DNA from: Streptomyces sp. NBC_00249
Lineage (GTDB): Bacteria; Actinomycetota; Actinomycetes; Streptomycetales; Streptomycetaceae
Assembly (NCBI RefSeq): GCF_026342355.1
Contig: NZ_JAPEMV010000003.1
Location: 310,001 to 374,000, forward strand
Direction of reading: 5' to 3'
Length of the DNA: 64,000 nucleotides
The stretch's first letter is position 1. Each line of letters opens with the position of its first letter. Below are positions 35,310 to 43,446 of the stretch, one piece after another. The translations under genes and the position numbers were made by a program. The notes beneath the pieces are model-generated. The model saw nothing but the letters and a program-made list of their open reading frames with translations. It did no database searches and was not told where the DNA came from.

Positions 35310-36119
35310 GTGAGCGGGGTAGTCGTCCATTTGCCGCAGGGGTGCAGTGGCGCCGACGACGGCGAACCGTACGGCGATGCGGTGACGTTACGGCTCGGAC
35401 CGGGCGAAGTCGCCCGCTTCGGACGCGGATCCGCGCAGATCCCCGTGGAGCTCCGCCTCGCCGACGCGGCGATTTCCCGGCTCGCCGGGGAGATCCGCGT
35501 GACCGACGACCACTGGCAGTTGACGAACCACAGCACCACCCACAGCTACCTCGTGGAGAACCCGGAGGGCGCCGGGGAGTACCTGAGGGTCCCGCCCCGC
35601 CGGGTCGGGGCACCCGTCCCGTTCGAGTTCTCGCGCGTCGTGCTGCCCACCCGCAGCGACGTCCCCGTCTCCTTCCAGGTGTTCGCTCCCGATCACGTCT
35701 ACCTGGACCCGGAGGCCATGGGCGCCCCCTGGGGCCGCCTCACGGTCACCGCCTACTCGCTGGACGAGACGGCCACCTACTTCCTCGTCCTCCTCGCGCT
35801 CTGCGAACCGCGCCTGCGCGACCAGTCCCGCGTCGCGGTCCCCACCACGCCACAGATCGTCGAACGGCTCAGGGGCCACGTCGCCTGCGCCACCCTGACC
35901 GCGCGAGCGGTCAGCTCGCACATCGACTACCTCGCCGAGGAGAAGCTGCGCATCGGCGCCTCGGACCCGCGCGAACCCGGCAAGGGCGACCGCCGCAACG
36001 GCAAGCGGGAGGAGATCGTCGGGCTCGCCCTGCGGTTCGGGCTCGTGCGCGAGGAGCACCTGACGCTGCTGCCACCCCTGACGGGGGCCGGCGGGCGGGA
36101 GCGGCAGACCACGCGATGA
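35310..36119 (+). CDS. FHA-domain protein
   Basis: A 269-residue protein. Residues about 25-100 match a forkhead-associated fold: ARFGRGSAQIPVEL, then DAAISRLAGEI and a WQLTNHS-T strand, the loop set that binds phosphothreonine. The C-terminal half is helical, has Lys/Arg-rich stretches, and has no membrane helix. The stop overlaps the start of the kinase gene (ATGA), so translation is probably coupled and the FHA protein is a likely substrate or reader of that kinase. I chose the GTG at 35310, preceded by GGGGGAGC; a TTG at 35250 is in frame but lacks support. Confidence 0.75.
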   Translation: MSGVVVHLPQGCSGADDGEPYGDAVTLRLGPGEVARFGRGSAQIPVELRLADAAISRLAGEIRVTDDHWQLTNHSTTHSYLVENPEGAGEYLRVPPRRVGAPVPFEFSRVVLPTRSDVPVSFQVFAPDHVYLDPEAMGAPWGRLTVTAYSLDETATYFLVLLALCEPRLRDQSRVAVPTTPQIVERLRGHVACATLTARAVSSHIDYLAEEKLRIGASDPREPGKGDRRNGKREEIVGLALRFGLVREEHLTLLPPLTGAGGRERQTTR

Positions 36120-37555
36120 CGACGCCCCACACCCTGCGCGACATCACGGAATGCGACGGTACGGACCTGCTCCCGCCCGGCCACCGGGTGCGGGGCTGGA
36201 CGATCACCGACCTGATCGGGGCCGGAGGCTGGTCCACGGTCTACGCCGCACAGCCCGCCGACAGGTACCCGGACCGGACCGGCCGGGCCCCCGCGCACCC
36301 GTCCGCGGCACCCGCCGACATCGCTCTCAAAATCATGCCGACCGCCGGGTACGCCCCGCGCCAGACGCGCAGGATCGTGGAGTCCGCCCGCCGGGAGGTC
36401 GAACTGGGACGCGGGGCCGGGCACGCACGGCTGATCCGCCTGCTGGACTCCTTCGTCCTCGAGGCACCGGACCGCCCCGCCCTGGACGGCGCGATCGTGC
36501 TGGTCATGGAGCGGGCCGCGGGCAGCCTGCGGGAACTCCTCGACGCCGGGGTGGCCGAGGCCGACCGCGCCCGGCTGATCGCGGGGATCTGCGAGGGACT
36601 CGCCCACCTCCACCGGTCGGGTTGGGTCCACGCCGACCTCAAACCGGAGAACGTCCTGCTGGACGGCGGCCGTCGCGTGAAGCTCTCGGACTTCGGGCTC
36701 GCCACCCAGATGACGGGAACGTACGGGTACGCGCCCCCCATGGGCACCTTGGACTACCTTCCGCCCGAGCGCTGGCGGGCACCCCTCGGGGAGCTGGGCG
36801 TGAAGGTCCGGCCGAGTGCCGACATCTGGGCCCTGGGGATCATCATCCACGAGGTGTTCGGCTCCGGCGCCTCCCCGTTCTCCGGCGCCACGCCCATGGC
36901 GCGCGGCGCCGCCGTCCAGGAGTACGGCGAAGGGCGCGCGCCGCTGCGCATGGACCAGGCCGTGCCGCCGTTCTGGCGCGAGCTCGCCGCCGACTGCCTC
37001 GCCCCGACCCACGCGGCGCGTGCCCCGCACACCGCCGAGAGCCTGCTCGCCCGCATCACCGCCGAACAGGAGGCGCGCGGGAGGGGCGCGGGACGGCTGT
37101 GGGGCCGGGCCCGCGCCGCGATCCTCACCACCGCGCTCTGCGGGATCGCCGGTATGACCCTGTGGTCGGACGCGGCACGGTCGAGCGCCTCCGCACAGGA
37201 CGGCCTGAAGGGCGCGGCGACCGGCACGATCCGGGTGTTCAATGCGGAGAAGGGCTGCCAGGAGCGGGCCGACCGGGACCCGCAGTGCAGTCTGGGCCTG
37301 GCGATCGACCCGATGCGCCAGTACACCGCGGACAACGTCGTACGGTCCCGGGTGTGGCACGGCGACGTCCTCGCGGTCGACTGCCAGCTGCCCGACGGCC
37401 GGGCCATCATCGACGAGGCGGACCTGCAGTCCACCCGCTGGTTCCACGTCCGCCTCCCGCCCGGCTCCACACCCCCCACGGCGTGGCTCCCCGCCGTCCG
37501 CACGAAGGACCGCCCGGCGCTGCAGGGGTGCCCGCACCCCGCGACCGGGCGCTGA
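36116..37555 (+). CDS. Membrane Ser/Thr protein kinase
   Basis: A 479-residue protein. The kinase domain (about 20-310) has GAGGWSTVY, IALKIM with the catalytic Lys, HADLKPENVL (Ala replacing the usual Arg of HRD), LSDFGLAT and PPERW. The catalytic Asp, Lys and DFG are all present, so activity is likely; the HAD form suggests activation without activation-loop phosphorylation. A membrane helix lies near residue 340 (AAILTTALCGIAGMTLW), and an extracytoplasmic tail of about 130 residues follows with three Cys. It overlaps the FHA gene by four bases. Confidence 0.88.
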   Translation: MTTPHTLRDITECDGTDLLPPGHRVRGWTITDLIGAGGWSTVYAAQPADRYPDRTGRAPAHPSAAPADIALKIMPTAGYAPRQTRRIVESARREVELGRGAGHARLIRLLDSFVLEAPDRPALDGAIVLVMERAAGSLRELLDAGVAEADRARLIAGICEGLAHLHRSGWVHADLKPENVLLDGGRRVKLSDFGLATQMTGTYGYAPPMGTLDYLPPERWRAPLGELGVKVRPSADIWALGIIIHEVFGSGASPFSGATPMARGAAVQEYGEGRAPLRMDQAVPPFWRELAADCLAPTHAARAPHTAESLLARITAEQEARGRGAGRLWGRARAAILTTALCGIAGMTLWSDAARSSASAQDGLKGAATGTIRVFNAEKGCQERADRDPQCSLGLAIDPMRQYTADNVVRSRVWHGDVLAVDCQLPDGRAIIDEADLQSTRWFHVRLPPGSTPPTAWLPAVRTKDRPALQGCPHPATGR

Positions 37556-37591
37556 CGCTCCCGGCCCGTACCGTCACGCAAGCACGACCGA

Positions 37592-38135
37592 GTGAACTCT
37601 GGCGGGACCTTTCCTCCCGGCCCCCCGGGTACCGGCGTCGGGGACCGGCTGGTCTCCCTCGCTTACCGCGAAGGACCGCGCAGCAACTGGATCGGCCTGG
37701 AGCTCCTGGACGACCGCTACTGGCGGATCGGCCCGATGCCGGCCGACCTGGCCGACGGGTACACCGGACCGGCCCTGTTCCTGGCCCAGTTGGCGGCGCT
37801 CACCGGGGCCGGACACTACGCGGAGGTGGCCCGTACGGCCCTGGCGCCGGTGCCCGGGCTGCTCGACGCGCTGCGCGCCCGGCCCGCGGACCTCGGCGCG
37901 GTGGGCTCGGGGGCCTTCTCCGGACTGGGCGGCATCGCGTACGCGCTCGCCGAGACGGCACGGCTGCTGGACGATCCGGAGGTCGGCTCATGGGCGTTCG
38001 CCATGCTGCGGCTGGCGGGCGAGGCGGCTCTGTCCGAGAGGGAGCACGGGGTGGGCGCGGGCGTCGCGGGCGGGCTCGTCGCGCTGCTGGCCGCCCACCG
38101 AGCCGGCGCCGGTGCCGGGGCCGGGGACGAAGGGC
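37592..38135 (+). pseudogene. Remnant of a LanM lanthipeptide synthetase (start of cyclase domain)
   Basis: About 180 residues match the beginning of the C-terminal LanC-like half of class II lanthipeptide synthetases: GDRLVSLAYREG, NWIGLELLDDRYWRIGPM, GYTGPALFLAQLAALTG and GSGAFSGLGGIAYALA. An intact LanM is about 1,000 residues. Here the N-terminal dehydratase half is absent, and the frame loses similarity before the zinc-binding Cys and His ligands. It ends against an oppositely oriented FKBP fragment. I read it as a fossil left by deletion. It cannot supply dehydratase or cyclase activity to the peptide system further right. Confidence 0.75.
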
Positions 38136-38137
38136 AG

Positions 38138-38278
38138 GACACCTGGCGGGACGCGCAGGCCTGCGCGGACCCTCGTCCCCCTCACCCCCCGGTCCCAGCC
38201 CTTGATGACCTTGCCACTGCCCAGGGCGAACTTGTACGGCTCGCCCCGGTCCCAGGAGGCATCGAACTCCTTCCGACG
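38138..38278 (-). pseudogene. Remnant of an FKBP-type peptidyl-prolyl isomerase
   Basis: On the minus strand a short frame reads [20 protein letters not shown] followed by [12 protein letters not shown], which is diagnostic of the middle of an FKBP domain. Only about 45 residues remain, with neither a start nor the C-terminal strands. The frame runs into the antisense of the LanM remnant. The junction near 38135 joins two unrelated broken genes. Confidence 0.65.
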
Positions 38279-38308
38279 AGGGCCTGCGCGCGGCGCAAGG
38301 GCCAGGCC

Positions 38309-39292
38309 TCAGAGCCAGCCGAGGCGCTGCGCCTGGGAACCCATCTGGAAGCGGTTCTCGGCGCCCAGGCGAGCCATCAGGATCTGGAGCCTGCGGAAGA
38401 AGGTACGGCGGCTGACGCCCAGTTCGCGGGCGACGACCTCGTCGCTCGCGCCGCCGGCGAGGAGGCGGAGCAGGCGGCGGTCGGCCGACGTCAGGCCGGC
38501 CGGCCGGGTGGCGCGGCCGTGCAGGGGGAGCGCCGCCTGCCAGGTCTGCTCGAACAGGGCGACCAGCGCGGACAGCAGACCGCACGGCTGCACCACCAGC
38601 ATGGTGTTGTGCACGTCCGCCTCCCTGATCGACAGGGACACCAGTGCGTACGCCTCGTCGATGATCACCAGCTTGACCGGCACCGCCGGAGTCACCCTGG
38701 CCTGCTCACCGGCCTCGATGCACGGCTCGATCGCCGTCTCCAGCTGCCCGGGCACTTCCAGCGACGCCCTCGAGTAGACGACCCGCTGCGTCACCCCGCG
38801 GGCGAGCGTCGCCAGCGCGTCGTCGGTGGCGCCGGGCAGCGGGAAGTAGGGCGGTGAGTCCAGCTGCCGGATCTGCTCGCGGGCGCTGGCCCACGCGTGG
38901 CGCATCCGGGGTCCGACCGCGTCACCGGTCACCACCTCGACGAGGTTGTCGTTGTAGGCAGCGAGCCGCTGGCGGCGGAACGACTCGAACGCGCCGCCCA
39001 CGGTGATGCGCGACTCCTCCAGCTCGGCCGCCCGGTGCCTGGCGAGGATCTCCAGGCCCGCGGCGGGCGGCACCGGCGCCACCACGTCCGCGCCCGCCAC
39101 CGCGGCGCTGGCCAGTCCGGCATCGACCAGCTCGCCGTACGCCGCGGCGAGCCCGGCCCCGTCCAGTCCGGCCGCCTCCCCGATCGCGGACAGCGGAGCG
39201 GGGGCCAGCTCCAGCAGCGCCAGGTACACCCGGCCCGCCGGAGGATCGATCCCGAGCAGTCGCAGGGCCTCGCCCAGTCTCGCGTTCGCCAT
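38309..39292 (-). CDS. LuxR-type transcriptional regulator with TrmB-like N-terminus
   Basis: A 327-residue protein. The N-terminal 60 residues resemble the TrmB/MarR-like helix set (LGIDPPAGRVYLALLEL). The middle is a PLD-like sensor region often seen in this family. The C-terminus (about 265-320) is a LuxR helix-turn-helix (LTSADRRLLRLLAGGASDEVVARELGVSRRTFFRRLQ). Such regulators are common in Streptomyces secondary metabolism. It is divergent from the aminopeptidase P gene 150 bp away, its most likely target. The ATG at 39292 starts the TrmB-like domain; the open frame upstream has no domain. Confidence 0.8.
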   Translation of the reverse strand: MANARLGEALRLLGIDPPAGRVYLALLELAPAPLSAIGEAAGLDGAGLAAAYGELVDAGLASAAVAGADVVAPVPPAAGLEILARHRAAELEESRITVGGAFESFRRQRLAAYNDNLVEVVTGDAVGPRMRHAWASAREQIRQLDSPPYFPLPGATDDALATLARGVTQRVVYSRASLEVPGQLETAIEPCIEAGEQARVTPAVPVKLVIIDEAYALVSLSIREADVHNTMLVVQPCGLLSALVALFEQTWQAALPLHGRATRPAGLTSADRRLLRLLAGGASDEVVARELGVSRRTFFRRLQILMARLGAENRFQMGSQAQRLGWL

Positions 39293-39443
39293 GCACCGCA
39301 TTATCGGTGCTGCGAGGGCAACGAGTGGCCGATCAGTGCCACTGGCACGAGCAGACCCCTGAGGTGCACCGTTCCGCAGTACCGTCCGGGGGTCGCCGAG
39401 GCCCCTCGGCGCGGTCGAACCCGTCCGGAAGAAGGTGCACGGC

Positions 39444-40856
39444 ATGGCGAAGGCCCGCAAGAACGGCCTCTACTCGGGGGTCTCCGGGGAACTGTCCGCT
39501 CTGATGAAGTCGGGTTGGGCCGACTCCGAGCAGCACGACCTCGCGCAGGACGAGCAGGCTCCGTACGCGGCCCGCCGCCGCGCCGCACTGTCCGCGCTGT
39601 TCCCCGGCGAGCGGCTGGTGATCCCGTCCGGCAACCTCAAGGCCCGCTCGAACGACGACACCTACCCGTTCCGCCCGTACTCCGGCTACGTCCACCTGAC
39701 CGGCGATCAGGCCCGCGACTGCGCCCTCGTGCTCGAACCCCGCCCGGACGGCGGCCACGACGCGTGCTGCTACCAGCTGCCGCGGGACGGACGGGACACC
39801 GACGAGTTCTGGCTCGGCTACACCGCCGAGCTGTGGATGGGGCGGCGCCGCTCCCTCGCCGAGTCGGAACGCGTGCTCGGGCTGGCCTGCCGCGACGTCC
39901 GTACGGCCGCAGACGACCTGGGCGCAGCCCCTGACGCGCCCACCCGCATCGTGCGGGGCGTCGACCCGGTCCTCGAGGCGGCCGTCACCACCGACGCGGA
40001 GCGGGACGCCGAACTGGAAGAGGCGCTGAGCGGGCTCCGCCTCGTCAAGGACGCCTGGGAGATCGCCGAGATGCGCAAGGCGGTGGACTCCACCGTGCGC
40101 GGCTTCACCGACTGCGTGGGCGAGCTTTCGCGGGCGGTCGCGTCGTCCGAGCGGTGGATCGAGGGCACCTTCTTCCGCCGCGCCCGGCTGGAGGGCAACT
40201 CCGTCGGCTACGGCTCGATCTGCGCCGCCGGTGAGCACGCCACGATCATGCACTGGACCGACAACGACGGCCCGGTGCGCGTCGGCGACCTGCTGCTGCT
40301 CGATGCCGGCGTGGAGACGCACACGCTCTACACGGCCGACGTCACCCGCACGCTGCCGATCGGGGGCTCCTTCACGCCCGTCCAGCGCAAGGTGTACGAC
40401 GCGGTGTACGAGGCCCAGGAGGCCGGCATGGCCGCCGTGAAGCCGGGGGCCGCGTACCGCGACTTCCACGTGGCGGCGCAGCGGTACCTGGCGGAGAAAC
40501 TGGTCGAGTGGGGCTTCCTCGAGGGCCCGGCGGACCGCGCCTACGAACTCGGCCTGCAGCGCCGCTTCACCATGGCGGGCACCGGCCACATGCTCGGCCT
40601 GGACGTCCACGACTGCGCCGAGGCCCGCAACGAGGAGTACGTCGACGGCGTGCTGGAACCGGGCATGGTGCTCACCGTCGAGCCGGGCCTGTACTTCCAG
40701 CCGGACGACCTCACGGTCCCCGAGGAGTGGCGCGGCATCGGCGTCCGGATCGAGGACGACCTGCTGGTGACCGCCGACGGCCACGAGAACCTGTCCGGGG
40801 CCCTGCCGCGCTCGGCCGACGAGGTCGAAGCCTGGATGGCCCGCGTAGCAGGCTGA
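39444..40856 (+). CDS. pepP: Xaa-Pro aminopeptidase (aminopeptidase P, M24B)
   Basis: A 470-residue protein with an N-terminal domain followed by a pita-bread metallopeptidase domain. All five metal ligands are visible in order: DAGVET (Asp), ADVTRTLP (Asp), GHMLGLDVHD (His), VEPGLYF (Glu) and RIEDDLLVT (Glu). The enzyme removes an N-terminal residue before proline in the cytoplasm. The ATG at 39444 follows GGAAGAAGG at good spacing; a GTG nine bases earlier is also in frame. A terminator hairpin follows. It might trim peptides in the neighbouring system, but this is speculation. Confidence 0.9.
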   Translation: MAKARKNGLYSGVSGELSALMKSGWADSEQHDLAQDEQAPYAARRRAALSALFPGERLVIPSGNLKARSNDDTYPFRPYSGYVHLTGDQARDCALVLEPRPDGGHDACCYQLPRDGRDTDEFWLGYTAELWMGRRRSLAESERVLGLACRDVRTAADDLGAAPDAPTRIVRGVDPVLEAAVTTDAERDAELEEALSGLRLVKDAWEIAEMRKAVDSTVRGFTDCVGELSRAVASSERWIEGTFFRRARLEGNSVGYGSICAAGEHATIMHWTDNDGPVRVGDLLLLDAGVETHTLYTADVTRTLPIGGSFTPVQRKVYDAVYEAQEAGMAAVKPGAAYRDFHVAAQRYLAEKLVEWGFLEGPADRAYELGLQRRFTMAGTGHMLGLDVHDCAEARNEEYVDGVLEPGMVLTVEPGLYFQPDDLTVPEEWRGIGVRIEDDLLVTADGHENLSGALPRSADEVEAWMARVAG

Positions 40857-40876
40857 CCGGCCGACCCGACGACCCG

Positions 40877-40914
40877 ACGGCGCCTGACGGGCAAGAACCC
40901 CGGCCAGGCGCCGT
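40877..40914 (+). terminator. Hairpin terminator after aminopeptidase P
   Basis: Arms ACGGCGCCTG and CAGGCGCCGT enclose an 18-base region that can itself pair (CGGG with CCCG). It starts 20 bp after the stop codon. The rest of the gap up to 41127 holds no gene I can support. Confidence 0.65.
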
Positions 40915-41127
40915 TCCCTCGGCCGCCAGAAGCCACGGGGGTTGCCTCCTACTGCTTCGGCGCGCGCATGAAGTGCCCGTCGGCGGGCTCGGGTTCGCGC
41001 TTCAGCGCCTGGTCGGCGGCGTCGAGCGCCTCCTCGTGACAACGTAGAAGTGGGCAGGTCGGCGGGACATGTGGCGCATCATCACGGTCCGACCCGCTCC
41101 GGTGTGTCCCACCGCCACACGAGGCGA

Positions 41128-41586
41128 CTACTGAAGAGCGACTCCGTCGGGCAGTTGGTGGCGCGGGTCGGGCTGTCCCTCGCCCAGCAGCTTTCGGAAC
41201 AGGGTGCCGGGTCGGGCCCACAGGACGGAAGTGACGCGCGGGTTCGCCATCAGCGTCGGGCATTCCACCCGCTGCCAGGTGTTCCCTTTCCTGACGGCGT
41301 CGCCGAAAATGATCCGCACCTCACCTTGCGCGGCTTCGGAAAAACCCACTGAAGCGTTTCGCCAGAAAGCCGCGGCCCTTTCCGAGTAGTCGCAGTAGTA
41401 CGGGGTGGGCAGGCCGAGGTCTTCGATCAGCATCATCATCGTCTGCCCGCCGTATTTCTCGGCACTGGCCTTCGCCGCCTGCTCGACCGACTTCCCCTTG
41501 TAGGTGCCGCTGTAGTACCAGAGGGCGGTGGGATCGCCGCGTTCCACGGCGCTGCGCATCTGCGCTCTCGTCACCCACCGGGACAT
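41128..41586 (-). CDS. Unidentified protein, possibly a detached toxin-type C-terminal module
   Basis: A 152-residue frame starting at ATG 41586 without a clear ribosome site. It contains SRWVTRAQMRSAVERGDP, LWYYSGTYKGKS, GGQTMMML and AQGEVRIIFGD. The frame stays open upstream, and the residues just before the ATG (GGGVILPGQTND) look like part of the same domain. The true gene may therefore be longer or may have lost its N-terminus. I do not recognise a family with certainty. The pattern of a compact C-terminal domain without its carrier is reminiscent of polymorphic-toxin tips. No immunity-type partner is evident next to it. Confidence 0.45.
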   Translation of the reverse strand: MSRWVTRAQMRSAVERGDPTALWYYSGTYKGKSVEQAAKASAEKYGGQTMMMLIEDLGLPTPYYCDYSERAAAFWRNASVGFSEAAQGEVRIIFGDAVRKGNTWQRVECPTLMANPRVTSVLWARPGTLFRKLLGEGQPDPRHQLPDGVALQ

Positions 41587-41732
41587 GTCGTTCGTCTGCC
41601 CGGGAAGAATGACGCCGCCGCCGTTGGTCGGCCCCTCGTGCGCGAAGGGAACCGACTCGCCGACCGGCTCGGCCCTGATAGGCTCGTGGCCGGTCCGCCC
41701 GTGCGGCTGCCCGGGGGTGCCAGGGCGTGCCC

Positions 41733-43085
41733 TCACAGGTAGGCCGAGCGTTCGGGGGTGTCCGGCAGTGGCAGTCGCTGAACCACGGGGTTGCGCTTGC
41801 CGTTCGCGGTGAACAGGAAGTCGTCGTGCGGGCGGTGGCGCAGGCGAAAGCCCTGCCGGGTGCCGAAGTACGCGTCGAGACGGGTGTTGATGTCCCGTAC
41901 GCAGGCCGCGGCGGCTTCCGCCGGGCCGACGGTCACGAGGTCGAGGGTGCCCGGTTCGTACTGGACGACCTGGAAGTCCGGCAGGCCGGCGGCGGCCAGC
42001 GCGGCCAGCAGCGCGTAGGGCGAGTAGACCGTTCCGTCGAGACCGACCAGGCTGGTGCGGGCCCGGCCCAGCAGACCGTCGGTCACGGTGCCGGGCAGGC
42101 CGCACCCGCAGGCGGTCGGCCGGGGCGCGAGGTCGCCCGTCACGTAGCGGATGACCGGCATGGGGGTGGACAGCAGCGGTGTCAGGACGACTTCGCCCGC
42201 CCGGCCGTCGCCGACCGGCTCGATCTCGGGCAGGACGAGGTCGTCCTGGAAGTGCATCCGCCGCTGCTCGCATTCGAAGGCCGCGTATCCCGTCTCGGAC
42301 GTCGCGTACAGCATGGTCACCGGACGGCCGAACGCCTCCTCGACGATACGGCGGCCGCCGTCGGGCATGTGCTCGTACGTGGCGACGACGCCGTGCGGGC
42401 GCAGGGTGATGCCGCGGTCCAGGCAGTACCGGGCCAGGGCGACGACGCGGCTGGAGGAGCCGGTGATCTCGTCGACCGGGAAGCGGCCGACCACGGCCTC
42501 GTAGTCGGCGACGATGCCGGGCGTCCCGGGGTCGTAGCCGCGCAGGTTCCACTTGACGTAGGGGCGGGGCAGCATCACCGCTTCGACGAGCGGGGTGCCG
42601 GGGAAGAGCAGTCCCACATTGAGGACGGTGCCGCTGTCCGGCAGACCGAGGAAGGCGCTGAACCGCTCGCGGATCACCCTGTTCGACAGTCCGCCGGTCT
42701 CCGCGGTGGACAGCAGGGTGACGGGCTGCCCGGTGCTGCCGCCGGTCTGGGTGAGGAAGAACGCGCCGGGGGCCATCCGGCCGGTCCCGTCGCGGCTGAT
42801 GAAGTCGGCGAAGTGCTCGCGCAGGTCGCTCTTGCGGGTCAGCGGGAAGTCGCCCAGGCCCAACTGCTCGCGGTCGCGGTCGCGAAGGGCGCGGTAGTGC
42901 GGGACCTGTTGCGCGGCGGTGGCCAGCAGCTGGTCGAGGCGCTCGCGCCCCCGGCCGGGATCGTAGGGAGCCAGGCTCTCGATCTCCCGGCGCTTCTCCC
43001 GGAACCAGGCGGACGATGCCTTGCGTGTGATGCGCTCGCGCAGCCGCTGGAAGTCGAGTGCCAGATCGCTCGGCGGGTTCAACAC
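41733..43085 (-). CDS. Phenylacetate-CoA-ligase-like adenylate-forming enzyme (copy 1)
   Basis: A 450-residue protein of the PaaK-like branch of adenylate-forming enzymes: the P-loop TQTGGSTGQPVTL (about 110-122), YATSETGY in the acceptor-binding A5 region, and TGDLAPRP, where the motif Asp binds the ribose. The C-terminal subdomain ends with GKRNPVVQR. Such enzymes activate a carboxylate as acyl-AMP and transfer it, usually to CoA. It lies directly behind a 35-residue peptide gene and a hairpin, so it may activate a group for, or on, that peptide (inference). The GTG start has an AAGGAGG site. A closely similar paralogue is at 61662-63014. Confidence 0.85.
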   Translation of the reverse strand: MLNPPSDLALDFQRLRERITRKASSAWFREKRREIESLAPYDPGRGRERLDQLLATAAQQVPHYRALRDRDREQLGLGDFPLTRKSDLREHFADFISRDGTGRMAPGAFFLTQTGGSTGQPVTLLSTAETGGLSNRVIRERFSAFLGLPDSGTVLNVGLLFPGTPLVEAVMLPRPYVKWNLRGYDPGTPGIVADYEAVVGRFPVDEITGSSSRVVALARYCLDRGITLRPHGVVATYEHMPDGGRRIVEEAFGRPVTMLYATSETGYAAFECEQRRMHFQDDLVLPEIEPVGDGRAGEVVLTPLLSTPMPVIRYVTGDLAPRPTACGCGLPGTVTDGLLGRARTSLVGLDGTVYSPYALLAALAAAGLPDFQVVQYEPGTLDLVTVGPAEAAAACVRDINTRLDAYFGTRQGFRLRHRPHDDFLFTANGKRNPVVQRLPLPDTPERSAYL

Positions 43086-43105
43086 ACAGTCCTCCTTGTG
43101 GACGA

Positions 43106-43142
43106 GGGCCGGGTGCCGGCGGCATGCGCCGGCACCCGGCCC
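43106..43142 (-). terminator. Hairpin between precursor peptide 1 and its ligase gene
   Basis: A perfect 16-bp stem (arm GGGCCGGGTGCCGGCG) with a five-base loop, starting 13 bases after the peptide stop codon. It lacks a U-tract and probably works as a partial terminator or mRNA stabiliser, so that peptide is made in excess over the ligase. The hairpin after precursor 2 shares the core GTGCCGGCG. Confidence 0.75.
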
Positions 43143-43155
43143 GGGAGAGGCGACG

Positions 43156-43263
43156 TCAGATGCGCTCGAGACCGCCCGAGATGGCCTCCAGGTCCTCGTC
43201 GCCGACCTCGATGTCCAGCTCGTCGGACGCGGTCGCCGGGGTGGTGTTCTGGGTGTCGCTCAT
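43156..43263 (-). CDS. 35-residue RiPP-type precursor peptide 1 (double-Gly leader, LERI tail)
   Basis: A 35-residue peptide with a GGAGGAATC ribosome site. The first 29 residues are polar and acidic (starts MSDTQNTTPATAS; then VGDEDLEAIS), followed by Gly-Gly at 30-31 and the tail LERI. The acidic helix ending in Leu-x-x-[IL]-x-Gly-Gly is the classic leader for C39-peptidase exporters, and such an exporter is encoded at 49432. Precursor 2 at 56779 is identical at 21 of 35 positions. There is no Cys, and no Ser or Thr after the Gly-Gly, so lanthionine or azole chemistry on the tail is excluded. It has its own conserved promoter and a following hairpin. Confidence 0.85.
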   Translation of the reverse strand: MSDTQNTTPATASDELDIEVGDEDLEAISGGLERI

Positions 43264-43350
43264 GATTCCTCCGCAAAAGGGTGCCAGCTGAATTCCGACG
43301 GAAACCGTTCGGGGAATGACCGCCCGGCCCTGTCGGCCCAAGTCGTCTCC

Positions 43351-43428
43351 GGGGCGGGACGATTCGAAGCTAGGACCCCCGGCACAAGACCCACAAGGAT
43401 TTCCCGACGCATGCTCAGGAGCGTGCAG
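43351..43428 (-). promoter_or_regulatory. Conserved regulon promoter, copy 1
   Basis: Reading on the minus strand: palindrome GCTCCTGAGC at the upstream end, -35 TTGTGG (43391-43396), 18-bp spacer, -10 TAGCTT (43367-43372), then TTCGAATCGTCCC just downstream. The same arrangement with the same spacings occurs at 56932-57011 and 63101-63179. Further upstream all three also share a block like TTTCACCGATTCGTG. It leaves a leader of about 95 bases before precursor peptide 1. Confidence 0.75.
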
Positions 43429-43446
43429 GGAAAGCGCTCGACCGTT

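Noticed and set aside
32409..35330. Very long minus-strand frame under the propeller and glycosidase genes
   Set aside because: It reads the complement of repetitive blades; low-complexity composition and no domain.
37592..38857. Calling the whole 421-codon frame a gene
   Set aside because: LanM similarity ends near 38135; the rest is antisense to the FKBP remnant and the LuxR-type gene.
40949..41060. Minus-strand tail frame with a helical EALDAADQALKREPE segment
   Set aside because: It looks gene-like but has no start, partner or known family, and it is only about 35 residues; too little to support a feature.
43156..43263. Reading the 35-mers as lanthipeptide or azole precursors
   Set aside because: No Cys and no Ser or Thr after the Gly-Gly, and no intact LanM, LanB or YcaO gene in the window.
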